This document shows positions 17,237-26,258 of a stretch of DNA of 64,000 bases, piece after piece. Under the pieces are notes generated by a model. The model was not told the DNA's origin, made no database searches, and saw only the letters and a program-made list of their open reading frames with translations. The position numbers and the translations under genes were made by a program. Every line of letters starts with the position of its first letter. Position 1 is the first letter of the stretch. The DNA comes from CAMPKL01 sp963817465 (GTDB taxonomy: Bacteria; Acidobacteriota; Terriglobia; Bryobacterales; UBA6623), in assembly GCA_963817465.1 (NCBI GenBank), contig CAWFOP010000020.1:186001-250000 (forward strand), given 5' to 3'.

Positions 17237-17728
17237 CGATGTCGATTTTGCCGTTTGTGGCTATCGCGTGGCGAAACACCAGGCCCAGGTTCACCCTGAT
17301 GAGCAGCGGAGCCGAATGAGCGAGTTGTCGTGGAATGCCCGGGGGGCGATCCGGACTCGGTCATCATGCCATGCGGCCCGAGGTGGACTCGGCGTTCTTC
17401 TTTGAAACGCAGTCCAGGGAAAACCGTTCGAACTCAGCCTGGCTAGCGCCGCTTTCCTCGCCGAGTTGCACATGCCATTCGAAAACAGGCTCGACGTTGT
17501 CTCGACCTTTCGTTAACTCCGCCCCTTTCGGTGTGAGAGACTGCGATTCCTTGGGGCTCAGATGAGATCCGCCGGGTGACGAGCGTTGCCGGAGGGGCTC
17601 ATGCCGCTGCCCTTGCCCGGCCGCGCTTTCCTCGGTTGCGTCTCCGCCTCCGCAACCGGTCAGGACCGACGAGACGCAAAGGCAATCACAGGGGCAAGTC
17701 GGGCATATGTCCCTCTTCTCGCTCTAGA
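17237..17728. other. Gene-free interval of about 490 bases
   Basis: No frame in this interval gives a recognisable protein, and no tRNA-like or terminator-like structure was seen. It separates the small accessory genes of region B from the biosynthetic operon that ends at 17729. Its base composition looks similar to the flanks. It may be decayed coding sequence. Confidence 0.5.
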
Positions 17729-18490
17729 TCATTGGCTGCGGCTTCCATTCGTTTCAGATTCAGGTACTGCGGCAGCGTAGTCCCCAGGCCAATCACGTAG
17801 GGCGATATCCGCCTCGCCGCCACCGCCCCAGGCACACGCGGCTTTGTACCCTTCGTCGACTTCGACGCTGCGGAGTGACCACTGCCGCGCGGCTTCTTGA
17901 CTGCCGCGGATCGACTCCAGCCGCGCCGCGCCCTGCTCATCTAGGCGGACGTCGAACTGATCGAGAGGGAATGCGAGGCCGTCACCCTGCGCTTTGATAA
18001 ACGACTCCTTGGCGGTCCACAGGCGGAAGAAAGTGGCCGGACGGTCGTGCGGCCGCTGGCCCAACAACTGCTCGTGCTCCACCGGCGAAAAGAACCGCTT
18101 GGCCAGCGCTTCCATATCGCTCAGCTTGCGGACCTGTTCGACGTCTACTCCAATTTCGGTGTCTTTGGCGATGGCGATCAGCGAGACGTCTTGCGAGTGG
18201 GAGACGTTGAACCGTAGGGCGGAATCACCAGCAGCGAGGCTCGGCTTACCGCGAAACGCGTAACGCAGAGCGATCTGCTCAGGTGGCTGCCCGACATATC
18301 CAGAGAGCAATTGCCGCAGTACGACCCGAGTGATCACGAACTGCAGATGCGCCCCTTCGTGGCGATAGCGCGCGGCGCGCTCCTGTTCGTCGGCAGAGAG
18401 CGTGCGCTGCGCCTGCTCCAAGGCGTGCCGGGCGCGGTCGAGGCGTACTCGCCAAACTTCGATACCGTTTGCGGGGATGGGGTTGGCCAC
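17729..18490 (-). CDS. 4'-phosphopantetheinyl transferase, Sfp type
   Basis: The protein has 253 residues. It carries the family signatures: FNVSHSQD (residues 95-101), the magnesium-binding IGVDVE (113-118) and FRLWTAKESFIKAQGDGL (155-172), with Trp158, Lys161, Glu162 and Lys166 conserved. It transfers the phosphopantetheine arm from coenzyme A to carrier-protein serines. It is the last gene of the nine-gene leftward operon, 31 bases after the AMP-ligase/carrier/acyltransferase gene. Likely targets are that carrier domain (Ser583) and the carrier protein at 40457-41071. Confidence 0.93.
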   Translation of the reverse strand: MANPIPANGIEVWRVRLDRARHALEQAQRTLSADEQERAARYRHEGAHLQFVITRVVLRQLLSGYVGQPPEQIALRYAFRGKPSLAAGDSALRFNVSHSQDVSLIAIAKDTEIGVDVEQVRKLSDMEALAKRFFSPVEHEQLLGQRPHDRPATFFRLWTAKESFIKAQGDGLAFPLDQFDVRLDEQGAARLESIRGSQEAARQWSLRSVEVDEGYKAACAWGGGGEADIALRDWPGDYAAAVPESETNGSRSQ

Positions 18491-18521
18491 CGTGTTTAGC
18501 TTACTGTCCGAATCGGCGACG

Positions 18522-21086
18522 CTACTCGTCCTCGCTGCTCACATTCGCGTAGAAGTTCTCCAGCCGATCGGCTGCGAGGTCAGGCGGCTCGCCGGGGGGA
18601 AAGTGCATAGGCGCCTCGAATTGCACTTCCACCCGCTCCCGGCTCCATTTCGGCACAAACGTAATCTGCTCATTTCCGCGCAAGGTCACCGGAACGACGG
18701 CGACACCTGCTTGGCGGGCAGCCAAAGCCATGCCTGGTCCCTCAAACGCGATCAGGCTTGTCCGCCGATCCAGCATCCGGCAGGCTTCCATTAGGCTCTC
18801 CCGGCCAGCGGCGTCGTTGGAGCTGAGCACAAATGGGAACAGCAGAGGCAGAATCGCGTGGAAGCCCAGCGCCACCGCGGCACGTTGGATCCGCGAGAAG
18901 CCGGGATGCGTCGGGTCTAGGTAGGCCGTGAATACCCAACGGCTGGTGACCAGCGCGACCCGCCGGCGCAGTCGCGCTGGCAGGGCGCAATACACCAGCA
19001 GGGCGTCGAATCCATGCTCATGCCCGCCCCCGGCGAATATCAGCGGACCGTCTACTCCGGCGAGATGCTCGAGCCCAGACACGCGGAGCCGCGCCCGTGA
19101 CCACAACAGGCTTCTCAGGAGCGGAAACCGGAAAGGCCGGCGCAGTGCATTGAATAGCTTCCATTCCGCCCAGCGGGGCGCTTGGCGGTCCCGCCCCCGC
19201 CGCGCGGCAATAGGGCTAGGAGCCTCCCGGATTTGCTCGCGGAGCTCGTTCAAATCCACCTCGTCGCCCACGGATAAGCCCGCGGGCAGCGCTCCGAGCC
19301 GCTCCTCCAGCTGAAACAGAAGCTCGACGGTATCGAGCGAACTGAGGCCCAGGTCGCCGGTGAGGACCTGTTGTGCTCCTGCGTCGCTCGGCGCTTGGCT
19401 GACGAGCCAGTCAGCCAGTAGCGCCAGCCGTTTGCTCTTGTGGTCAACGCCGAGTATCTGTCCCAGCGATTGGTACTCGCCGCCCTCGACCGAGGTGACC
19501 GGTCCTCGGGCATTCTCCACCGCGGCCTGTACTTCCTTGCGGCGGATCTTTTGCAAGCTGGTCCGCGGGAAATCCGGTCCTGGCCACACGGTCCAACTGC
19601 GGATCTTCTGGTGGGAGAGCAGTCGATCGTTGGCTGCTCGGACGCAATGCTCCGGCGAAGCGCCCGGGGTGAGCAGCAGGACGGCGTGCGTCTCGGCATG
19701 GCCCTCTTGGTCAAGGCCGATCACCAGGGCGTCGCGGACACCCGGCGACTGCGTGAGAGCGATCTCCACGTCACCGGAAAAGACGTTGAAGCCCTCGCCG
19801 GTGACGATCATGTCCTTCTTGCGGCCCAGCAGGAACAGCCGATTGCGCGAGTCCAGGCGGCCCAAATCGCCGGTGCGCAGATATCCTTCGTCCGCGTCGG
19901 ATTCGTCCGCCTTGCCCTGGTAGTGGCGCATCACGTTTGGCCCGCGCACGAGGATCTCGCCGTCGGCGGAAATCTTCAGGTCCTGGTGGGGCAGGGGATG
20001 GCCGACGGAGCCAAACGCGCCAAACAGTGGAGCGTTGATGCTGATGGCGCCCGTCGTTTCGGTCAGGCCGTAGCCCTGCACGAAGAGGCAGCCGGTGTGC
20101 CGCCAGAATCGCTCGTCTTCGCGGGGTAACGGCGCGCCGCCCACCAGCACTACCCACAGCCGGTAGCCAATCACGTAGCGCGTAGCGGTGAATACGTGAT
20201 GGCGCCACAGAAACCAGTTATGGTGGCCGGTGAGCTTGTCGGCAAGCGTTCCGCCGCCTAACCCGTAGCGCCGCCGGCGTAGCGCCGCGGCCAGGCTACT
20301 CAGGCTACGGGGCACGGTGCAGAGAAACAGCACGCGGTTGTCTCGCAGCACCCGCAGGAGGTGAGCGGGGTGGCTCGACTGGGTCTGGATGACGCTCATG
20401 CCGAGCGACAGCGGTACCCAGACGCCCATCATGACGCCCTGCGTGTGACTGAGCGGCGCGACCACCACGATCCGCGCCGGGATCCACTTAGCCAGCAAGC
20501 GGAAGGGCCGGAAACGGGCCACCTGCGACATGATGTTGCCGTGGGTGATACGCACTCCGCGCGGCTGCGACGTCGTGCCCGATGTGTAGAAAACGATGGC
20601 GGGGTCGTCGACGCCAACCTGAACCGCGGGGGATGCGGTTTCTTCGCGATCAGGCTCGTCCAGCGCCTCTAAATAGATCGGGGCGAGTCCGGGGATTGCT
20701 CCAGTCGCTCTGTTGACGACGCAGCGTGTCGCGCCCACTTCATCGGCCACCCGTTCCGCAAATTCGTCAGACGAATCGTGATCGACTGGCGCCGCCGCCG
20801 CGCCCCGCCACCAGGCGCCGAGCAAGAACGCCACCCACTCGGGACTCGTTTTGGCGCGGAAGACCAGGCAGTCGCCTTTGCCAACGCCCGCTTGCGCAAG
20901 CACGGCCGCGGCGCGCATGGCCTGCCGGTGCAGTTGGACGTAGCTCCACCAGCGCAGCCCCAGATCTAGGCGCAGCCCCACTGCATTGCGCTCGCCGAAG
21001 CGCGGCAAGGCCGTGATCACGTCCTGCAGGGTGGGCCCACCCTGCGAGGATGCTTCGTTGTTTACCGATTGCGTATCGCTGGGCAA
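18522..21086 (-). CDS. AMP-dependent acyl ligase - carrier domain - PlsC-like acyltransferase fusion
   Basis: The protein has 854 residues from a TTG start with no good Shine-Dalgarno; the exact start is uncertain. Residues 1-525 are an ANL-superfamily adenylating enzyme: YTSGTTSQPRG (167-177), GYGLTETT (338-345), YLRTGDLGR (402-410), GRKKDMIVTGEGFN (421-434) and the catalytic lysine Lys513 in PRTSLQKIRRKE. Residues about 545-620 are a carrier domain with GDLGLSSLDTVELLFQLE, Ser583 being the likely phosphopantetheine site. Residues 645-854 are a lysophospholipid-type acyltransferase with an HX4D motif (His689, Asp694) and a FEGPG block replacing FPEG. The protein could activate an acyl chain, load it on its own carrier and transfer it to a hydroxyl or amine acceptor. 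Confidence 0.88.
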   Translation of the reverse strand: MPSDTQSVNNEASSQGGPTLQDVITALPRFGERNAVGLRLDLGLRWWSYVQLHRQAMRAAAVLAQAGVGKGDCLVFRAKTSPEWVAFLLGAWWRGAAAAPVDHDSSDEFAERVADEVGATRCVVNRATGAIPGLAPIYLEALDEPDREETASPAVQVGVDDPAIVFYTSGTTSQPRGVRITHGNIMSQVARFRPFRLLAKWIPARIVVVAPLSHTQGVMMGVWVPLSLGMSVIQTQSSHPAHLLRVLRDNRVLFLCTVPRSLSSLAAALRRRRYGLGGGTLADKLTGHHNWFLWRHHVFTATRYVIGYRLWVVLVGGAPLPREDERFWRHTGCLFVQGYGLTETTGAISINAPLFGAFGSVGHPLPHQDLKISADGEILVRGPNVMRHYQGKADESDADEGYLRTGDLGRLDSRNRLFLLGRKKDMIVTGEGFNVFSGDVEIALTQSPGVRDALVIGLDQEGHAETHAVLLLTPGASPEHCVRAANDRLLSHQKIRSWTVWPGPDFPRTSLQKIRRKEVQAAVENARGPVTSVEGGEYQSLGQILGVDHKSKRLALLADWLVSQAPSDAGAQQVLTGDLGLSSLDTVELLFQLEERLGALPAGLSVGDEVDLNELREQIREAPSPIAARRGRDRQAPRWAEWKLFNALRRPFRFPLLRSLLWSRARLRVSGLEHLAGVDGPLIFAGGGHEHGFDALLVYCALPARLRRRVALVTSRWVFTAYLDPTHPGFSRIQRAAVALGFHAILPLLFPFVLSSNDAAGRESLMEACRMLDRRTSLIAFEGPGMALAARQAGVAVVPVTLRGNEQITFVPKWSRERVEVQFEAPMHFPPGEPPDLAADRLENFYANVSSEDE
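21026..21045. repeat. Perfect 20-bp palindrome inside the ligase gene start
   Basis: GCAGGGTGGG followed by CCCACCCTGC is a perfect palindrome about 40 bases inside the ligase open reading frame. It could form a strong mRNA hairpin near the start codon. It may be chance or coding constraint. Confidence 0.4.
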
Positions 21087-21129
21087 AGTGTTGGGACAGG
21101 AGTCCTGGCCGAGCGTCAGTCGCGCCGGA

Positions 21130-22203
21130 TTAGCGAAACGTCAGCGCCAACAGCGAATTGTTTTGGAAGCGCGGCTGGCAGTATGACACATACACGCGCC
21201 GTCCCCCTTCCTGTGCGAACGCTGGGTGCTCAAACCCCAAATAGGCCAGTTCCGTCGACTCCTCATGCGGCGCCCCAATCAGTGATTGGGGTTCGCTGTA
21301 TGGGCCCCAGGGATGCTCTGCCGTGCGCAGCACGAGGCGTTTCTCGTACTCATCGAGGTAGAGCATCACGAAGCAGCCCAGGTGCGCGTTGTAGGTTACT
21401 GAGTAGTCGCCGCCGCATGGGCCGAGGCTTGCGGCGCTGTTAGCGTTAGAGCTCCACTCCGGACCGGGGGCGCTGAGGTATTCGTATGCCTGTGGTTCGG
21501 CGATTCCCGACGGTTTGACGCGCGCTAGCCGGCCCTGGTGATAATACCCGTCGGGCACGCTGGCAAACACGTAGAGGTGCTCTTCCCAGGGCAGCACCTG
21601 CACGCCAAATCGCGTCTCCGAGCCCCAGACCCGGCGCAACGTAGCTCCCTGCGTCCATTCGAGCCGCTCGCATTCGCCGCTGCGTGGGTCGAGTTTCGCC
21701 ACGCCTACGCCGGTTCCGCGAAAGCCCCAGATCGTTGTTGGATCCGTGACTTGCACCGCTAGGTAGAACAGGTACACGAGTCCATCGTGGTAGACGCCGT
21801 GCTCGGGCCAAAAGCGCAGACCGCGCCGCCACTCCCAGTCGGTTGCGGGTAGGATCTCCTTCGGGAAACCATCGTTGTCCTCGATGTACTGGAGGTTCGC
21901 CCACGCCTCGCGCACCGTGGTTCCTCGCGCGATCCCGGCACAGTTGGCCAGAAACATGCCGTTCGCGCGCACCAGGTCGTGGAATGCCGGCGGGGGGGCC
22001 TTGCGGATGCGCGGCCCGGCCCCGGCGGCCGCTCCCGCCCGCGCCGCGATGAGTGTATCGGAGAAAACGAACAGTGTTTCGTCTCCCATCGGGATCGACT
22101 GGCCGCCGTCCTGTCCCACCAGGAACCAGCGCTCGGTGGATGCCCGTGGGCAGACGCCGACGTAGCGTATCGAGCGGATTTCTCTGGTCGTTGCCGCCGT
22201 CAT
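21130..22203 (-). CDS. DUF4185-like beta-propeller protein
   Basis: The protein has 357 residues. The start is the ATG at 22203, which overlaps the stop of the upstream GT-B gene (ATGA). The sequence has propeller-like blades typical of DUF4185: DETLFVFSDTLIAA, FWPEHGVYHDGLVYLFYLAV, WSSNANSAASLG, GDYSVTYNAHLGCFVMLYLDEY and LVLRTAEHPWGPYSEPQ. These resemble five-bladed glycosidase-clan propellers (GH43/GH32-like), but no catalytic acid set can be assigned by eye. There is no signal peptide, so it is probably cytoplasmic. Its place between a glycosyltransferase and an acyl ligase suggests a role in glycan handling of the cluster product. Confidence 0.65.
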   Translation of the reverse strand: MTAATTREIRSIRYVGVCPRASTERWFLVGQDGGQSIPMGDETLFVFSDTLIAARAGAAAGAGPRIRKAPPPAFHDLVRANGMFLANCAGIARGTTVREAWANLQYIEDNDGFPKEILPATDWEWRRGLRFWPEHGVYHDGLVYLFYLAVQVTDPTTIWGFRGTGVGVAKLDPRSGECERLEWTQGATLRRVWGSETRFGVQVLPWEEHLYVFASVPDGYYHQGRLARVKPSGIAEPQAYEYLSAPGPEWSSNANSAASLGPCGGDYSVTYNAHLGCFVMLYLDEYEKRLVLRTAEHPWGPYSEPQSLIGAPHEESTELAYLGFEHPAFAQEGGRRVYVSYCQPRFQNNSLLALTFR

Positions 22204-23345
22204 GATGTTTCCTCGACTGGGGCGGCGCGGTGTCTGCCGCGGGTTTGCCAGACGATCCGGGACCACAGGCGTTGGAGCTTGCGAAACAGGCTGGGGCGCT
22301 GCACCACGGCTTCGACGTGCCCGGCGCAGGTCGCCGCGCCATCGCGTTCGCGGGCCAGCGCGGCGAGTTGATCCGCCGAGAACGGGCATTCCACAAGCCA
22401 GGCGGCGAGCTGTGCGGAAGCGTCAACCTCCATGCAGACGTACGGCTGCAACGCGTCATGCAACGCCCACATCCACATCCCGATCCCGCGGTCAATCGCG
22501 ATTACCGGGGAGCCCAGGGCCAGGCTCTCCATCATCTGCATGAATCCATTGGCTGAGATCGTCACCCGCCCCGCGGCAATCAACCCAAACAGAACGGCGT
22601 CGGCTTGAATCGGCAAGGCTAGCAGGCGGTCCGGCGGCACGACGTCCGCCGGCATCGCCGCCGCCGCCGCGGGCGGATCGTGGGTGAGCGCCACCACGTG
22701 CGGCGGTGGCCCCGGGAGCCCTCGCAGCAACTCGATAGCGCCCTGGAACACGCGTTCGTCGAAGCCCAGAACCGTCACCCAAGGCCGGCCGCGAAAGCTT
22801 GCCGGCACGGGGAGGTCCGCCTCGCCGGCTACCTCGCCGATGAAGGGGGGCACGACCCTGTAGAACCCGGGCTGATCCCGCGGCGGCTCCGGCCACAGAG
22901 TGCGGATGCCGTAGAGCAGCATGAGATCCACGCCATAGCGGCTCGCGCCAACATAGTCCCCGTAGTACTGCTCCAGTTTGATGAAGGGCGCCGGCAGCAT
23001 ACGCGCCGCCACATAGAACGGCTCTAGCGTGGGGAACGGCTCTTCGCCAAAAATGACCACGTCTGGATCCAGCTCGCGAAATATGTTCCAAGCCGTGGCG
23101 AGAGTATCCGGTCCGTCGGGGAAATGCAGTGGGCGGATGCTCACTTTGCCTTGGGCCTGCGCCACCTTGGGATCTTCAGGGATTGGCCCGCGGTTGCAGA
23201 TCACGCAGTTCCAGTTGCGATCGCTGAGCACGAGCGAAAGCCGCAGCGCACGGAAGAACACGCCGACCGCCGACGGGTTGGCCATCGTGTAGGTGAACAG
23301 CAGGGCCGTTCGTCGACTCGAACCACTGGATGGCCGCGCTGTCAT
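22200..23345 (-). CDS. GT-B-fold glycosyltransferase-like protein, paralogue 1 of 3
   Basis: The protein has 381 residues. The ATG at 23345 is chosen over a GTG six bases upstream because AGGGGG lies 8 bases before it. It has a two-domain Rossmann layout. The N-terminal half has PDVVIFGEEPF (94-104) followed by IKLEQYYGDY; the C-terminal half has SANGFMQMMESLALGSPVIAI (265-284), the usual donor-binding region of GT-B enzymes. The same pair of motifs occurs in the proteins at 30781-32196 and 52751-54181, which defines a local three-member family. Donor and acceptor are unknown. It is the sixth gene of the leftward operon. Confidence 0.7.
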   Translation of the reverse strand: MTARPSSGSSRRTALLFTYTMANPSAVGVFFRALRLSLVLSDRNWNCVICNRGPIPEDPKVAQAQGKVSIRPLHFPDGPDTLATAWNIFRELDPDVVIFGEEPFPTLEPFYVAARMLPAPFIKLEQYYGDYVGASRYGVDLMLLYGIRTLWPEPPRDQPGFYRVVPPFIGEVAGEADLPVPASFRGRPWVTVLGFDERVFQGAIELLRGLPGPPPHVVALTHDPPAAAAAMPADVVPPDRLLALPIQADAVLFGLIAAGRVTISANGFMQMMESLALGSPVIAIDRGIGMWMWALHDALQPYVCMEVDASAQLAAWLVECPFSADQLAALARERDGAATCAGHVEAVVQRPSLFRKLQRLWSRIVWQTRGRHRAAPVEETS

Positions 23346-23357
23346 CGCCACAGCCCC

Positions 23358-25256
23358 CTACGCCACCGCGCCCGGACCGCCCGGCTTCTGAGCCACCATC
23401 GCCAACTCGCCTGACTCGTCGCCGCCCAGCTTGCGCAGGAGCTGCATCCACTTCGGCGTCAATTCCCGCGGTAGCGCAGGAAACTTGATGCGCTCCAGCG
23501 CTTCGAAACCGCAGTCGGTGAGCAAGCGCGAGAGCGAGCTCTCATTGAAGTACTGGTAGTGGACCAGCGGGCTAATCACGTCCCAGTGCTTGCCGAATAG
23601 CCGAAATTGCACGGACTCCATGTCTGGTACGGCCACATAGAGCAAACCGCCAGGGCGCAGCCGCAGCGCGATATCAGCGAGGATGGCCGCCGGATCGGTG
23701 AGGTGCTCGATCACGTGGCTCATGACTATCGCGTCAAACGAGTCCCACGGTATGCGGTCTACGCCTAACGAAGCTGCATGCACACGCATCCCAAACTCCG
23801 GCTCGAGTTGGTGGACCGACTTCTCTGAACTGTCGATGCCGTAGGCTTCGAACCCATACGCCCTGGCCAGCCGCAGGATGTGCCCGCGGCCAAAGCCGAT
23901 ATCGAGCAAACGTGGCCCCGGAGCGCGCATTCGTAACAGGCTGCAGATAGGCTCGGCGAAGATGCGCTGCACCTCCAGAAATTCGTTGTCGTCTTCCTGC
24001 TCCTCTAGGTCCTCGCCGAGCAGCAGTTGCAGCTCGCCGCGGGGACGGGGGCTGGTGTAAATGTGGTCGCACTCCAGGCAGCGATGGTAAGAGAATCCGC
24101 GGAGCGAAAACAGACGCCGCCGTTGGGACGCGCCGCAAATGGCGCAGTCCGCGGCTTCAATCATCTCCGGACCAGCCGCCTCCACCACGTCGGTGAGTGT
24201 GGAGTACCACTCGAGCCCGAGCGGCGCACTGCGTCTCGTGGCTTGCGCCGGTTGCGCCTGTTCCTCCGCCGGGGAATCGACGATGCCCAGCTTCACCGCT
24301 TCCCGCAATGTCTCGCCTAGCTTGAGCAGCGCCACCTCTTGTTCGACCGGCGGCAGCTCAGCCGCCTGGCGACGCAGGCGCAGCAGCGCATCCGAGAGGT
24401 CCGCGGCGACTTCCGCGAAGGGGCTGGCGGCGCCATCGGCCGTCTGGAACCGTACCGAAAGCAGATTGGGCTGGCCGCGCGTTTCGTCCTCCGCGAAGTC
24501 CTGCACGTCGTTAAGCTTCTGCGCGAATGTGTAGTACTGCTCCAGGAACGGATAGAGCGGTGAGACGCGTCCGGGATCGATCGAGGAATAGAGACAGCGC
24601 CAGAAGTCGACGTTTTTCAATCGAACCAGCCGCTCGTAGTATGCCGGGTCCCATTTGTCCCGGTCTTCGTGCTCCAGAATCGCCCCGATCACGGCGCGGC
24701 GGAACGCGTCGAGCACCTTTCGCAACCGGAGTTGGCTATCGTCGGCGGTTGAGCGCGATAACTGGCGCAGGCCGTCTGAGCACAGCAGCAGGCCTGCCAG
24801 CACGGTCAGGCCGTCCGCGGGTTCTCCGGCCCGGTCGCCGTTGGCGGTGAATGACAGCAGCGTCGGTTGCTTGGCCTTATACCAGAAGTGCCGGTCGATC
24901 ACGTCGTCGAAGATGCGGCCGGACAGGTAGATGAAGGCGCAATCGGCGACCCGCGCACCGAAGGTCTGTGGATCCAGATCCAGCGGTACGGCGAAGTAGG
25001 GCAGATCCCAAAGCGACCATTGCAGCCAGTCAACGTAGGTCGTTGCTTGGTCGACGAGTTGTGTGCAGACGTTCGAGCCTCCCGAGATGTCTGCCACATC
25101 CCGCTTCAATCGCGCAGAGGCAGTTTGCATGGCGGCGGACAGGCTTTCGCGAAACTGCTCCACCTGCGCCTGATGCTCGGCGAGGAAGCGCTCGGTTGCT
25201 TGGCTGCTGGCCTGCCGCAGTTCGGCGATCTCATCGGCTGTGTGAGTTGGGCTCAT
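23358..25256 (-). CDS. Class I isoprenoid synthase-like domain fused to a zinc-ribbon SAM methyltransferase
   Basis: The protein has 632 residues. Residues about 60-330 are an all-helical isoprenoid-synthase-like domain. Its first aspartate motif is FDDVID (116-121) and its second is LNDVQDFAEDETRGQP (248-263), both in the expected order and spacing for trans-prenyltransferases or class I terpene synthases. Residues 371-396 hold a zinc ribbon (CAIC...CLEC). Residues about 430-620 are a class I methyltransferase with motif I LLDIGFGRG (450-458) and MSHVIEHL, as in the zinc-ribbon C-methyltransferases of sugar and ubiquinone-type pathways. I know of no characterised protein with this domain order. 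It is 12 bases downstream of the cyclase-like gene. Likely role: make or bind an isoprenyl diphosphate and methylate it or a related intermediate. Confidence 0.75.
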   Translation of the reverse strand: MSPTHTADEIAELRQASSQATERFLAEHQAQVEQFRESLSAAMQTASARLKRDVADISGGSNVCTQLVDQATTYVDWLQWSLWDLPYFAVPLDLDPQTFGARVADCAFIYLSGRIFDDVIDRHFWYKAKQPTLLSFTANGDRAGEPADGLTVLAGLLLCSDGLRQLSRSTADDSQLRLRKVLDAFRRAVIGAILEHEDRDKWDPAYYERLVRLKNVDFWRCLYSSIDPGRVSPLYPFLEQYYTFAQKLNDVQDFAEDETRGQPNLLSVRFQTADGAASPFAEVAADLSDALLRLRRQAAELPPVEQEVALLKLGETLREAVKLGIVDSPAEEQAQPAQATRRSAPLGLEWYSTLTDVVEAAGPEMIEAADCAICGASQRRRLFSLRGFSYHRCLECDHIYTSPRPRGELQLLLGEDLEEQEDDNEFLEVQRIFAEPICSLLRMRAPGPRLLDIGFGRGHILRLARAYGFEAYGIDSSEKSVHQLEPEFGMRVHAASLGVDRIPWDSFDAIVMSHVIEHLTDPAAILADIALRLRPGGLLYVAVPDMESVQFRLFGKHWDVISPLVHYQYFNESSLSRLLTDCGFEALERIKFPALPRELTPKWMQLLRKLGGDESGELAMVAQKPGGPGAVA

Positions 25257-25268
25257 CGGCGAAGGGGC

Positions 25269-26258
25269 TTAGGCTAGAGACTCCGTGCGGCTGAGGGCAT
25301 TGATGGCAATCGCGGACGTGAGCGCCCCCGCGCCGCCCTGTTGCAAGAAGGCTGGTGCGTAACGCCATCCGCGCCTTGGATCCATTTGGTTGAGCAAGAG
25401 CTGTCGCGCGGCTGCGGATTCCGGCCCCGAATAGTCGAGGTCCGCGAACACGCTGAGGCCCAGGGCCGCGTCGAGCGCGTCGTGTGGCCGGCCATCGGCG
25501 CGGCGGAACGCTGCGACCTGGGGGATGACTTGGGCGGAGAGTTGGTCATGCGCGGGGAACCCGCCTTGACGCCAGGCGCGGGCGAGGCAGTAAGCGGCTA
25601 GCAACGGATGCGTGCCGTCCGCCGCAGCTTCGGTGAGCGCGGGTCCTTTGTCTAGGTCGGCCAAGATTTGCTCAGTGATTCCCTCTGTGGGGAGTCCGGC
25701 CAGGGCCAGAAACCGCACCGCATTAGCGCGGACCCGGAGAGGCTCGTTGTGGAGGTCATGCGCGGCATCGAGCAATAGCGCCGCGTAACGCTCTAGCCGC
25801 GCGGGCAGGCGGCGCCCACGAACATCCAAGAAAACAGCGGCGCCACAGGCCGAGGTGTCCAGATCGATGCGTTCGGGACTCTGCCGTCCCCAAAAGCGCC
25901 AGCTCCCGTTTGCCAATTCCTCTTGGGCGAGAAACCGCCGGATGCGGCTTCGCACGGTCTTCGCCTGGCGAACCCAAGCGGCGAGCGCCGCGCGGGGAAT
26001 CGCGTCCAAGACATCCGCGGCGAACCAAAACGACATCGCGTCAAAGCGCGCCAAGGCATCGTGTACGTAGCAGGATACGAGCGGGCTGCGGCGGTATTCG
26101 AGATTGGCGCCGCTCCGAAAATAGGTGGGCATCTCCCCACCCGGGAGCTGCTCGCGGGCAACGACGCGCACTCCCGCCTGGAGGGCTGCCGCAACGGCAG
26201 CGGGGTTGCCCCCCCTTGCGGCGGGGGCCCCAGCCTCAGCGAGAGAGCTTTCAGACAT
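25269..26258 (-). CDS. Alpha-toroid terpene-cyclase / prenyltransferase-like protein
   Basis: The protein has 329 residues from the ATG at 26258, overlapping the end of the GT9-like gene by 8 bases. It is rich in paired helices and contains QW-like motifs GSWRFWG (118-124) and RGWRYAP near the C-terminus. It has a DLDTSACG motif (132-139) that resembles the DXDD-type acid motif of class II cyclases such as squalene-hopene cyclase (DXDDTA). At about 330 residues it corresponds to a single alpha-alpha barrel rather than the two-barrel 600-700 residue cyclases. It may be a single-domain class II cyclase or a non-catalytic relative. The adjacent isoprenoid-synthase gene supports a terpenoid role. 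Confidence 0.55.
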   Translation of the reverse strand: MSESSLAEAGAPAARGGNPAAVAAALQAGVRVVAREQLPGGEMPTYFRSGANLEYRRSPLVSCYVHDALARFDAMSFWFAADVLDAIPRAALAAWVRQAKTVRSRIRRFLAQEELANGSWRFWGRQSPERIDLDTSACGAAVFLDVRGRRLPARLERYAALLLDAAHDLHNEPLRVRANAVRFLALAGLPTEGITEQILADLDKGPALTEAAADGTHPLLAAYCLARAWRQGGFPAHDQLSAQVIPQVAAFRRADGRPHDALDAALGLSVFADLDYSGPESAAARQLLLNQMDPRRGWRYAPAFLQQGGAGALTSAIAINALSRTESLA

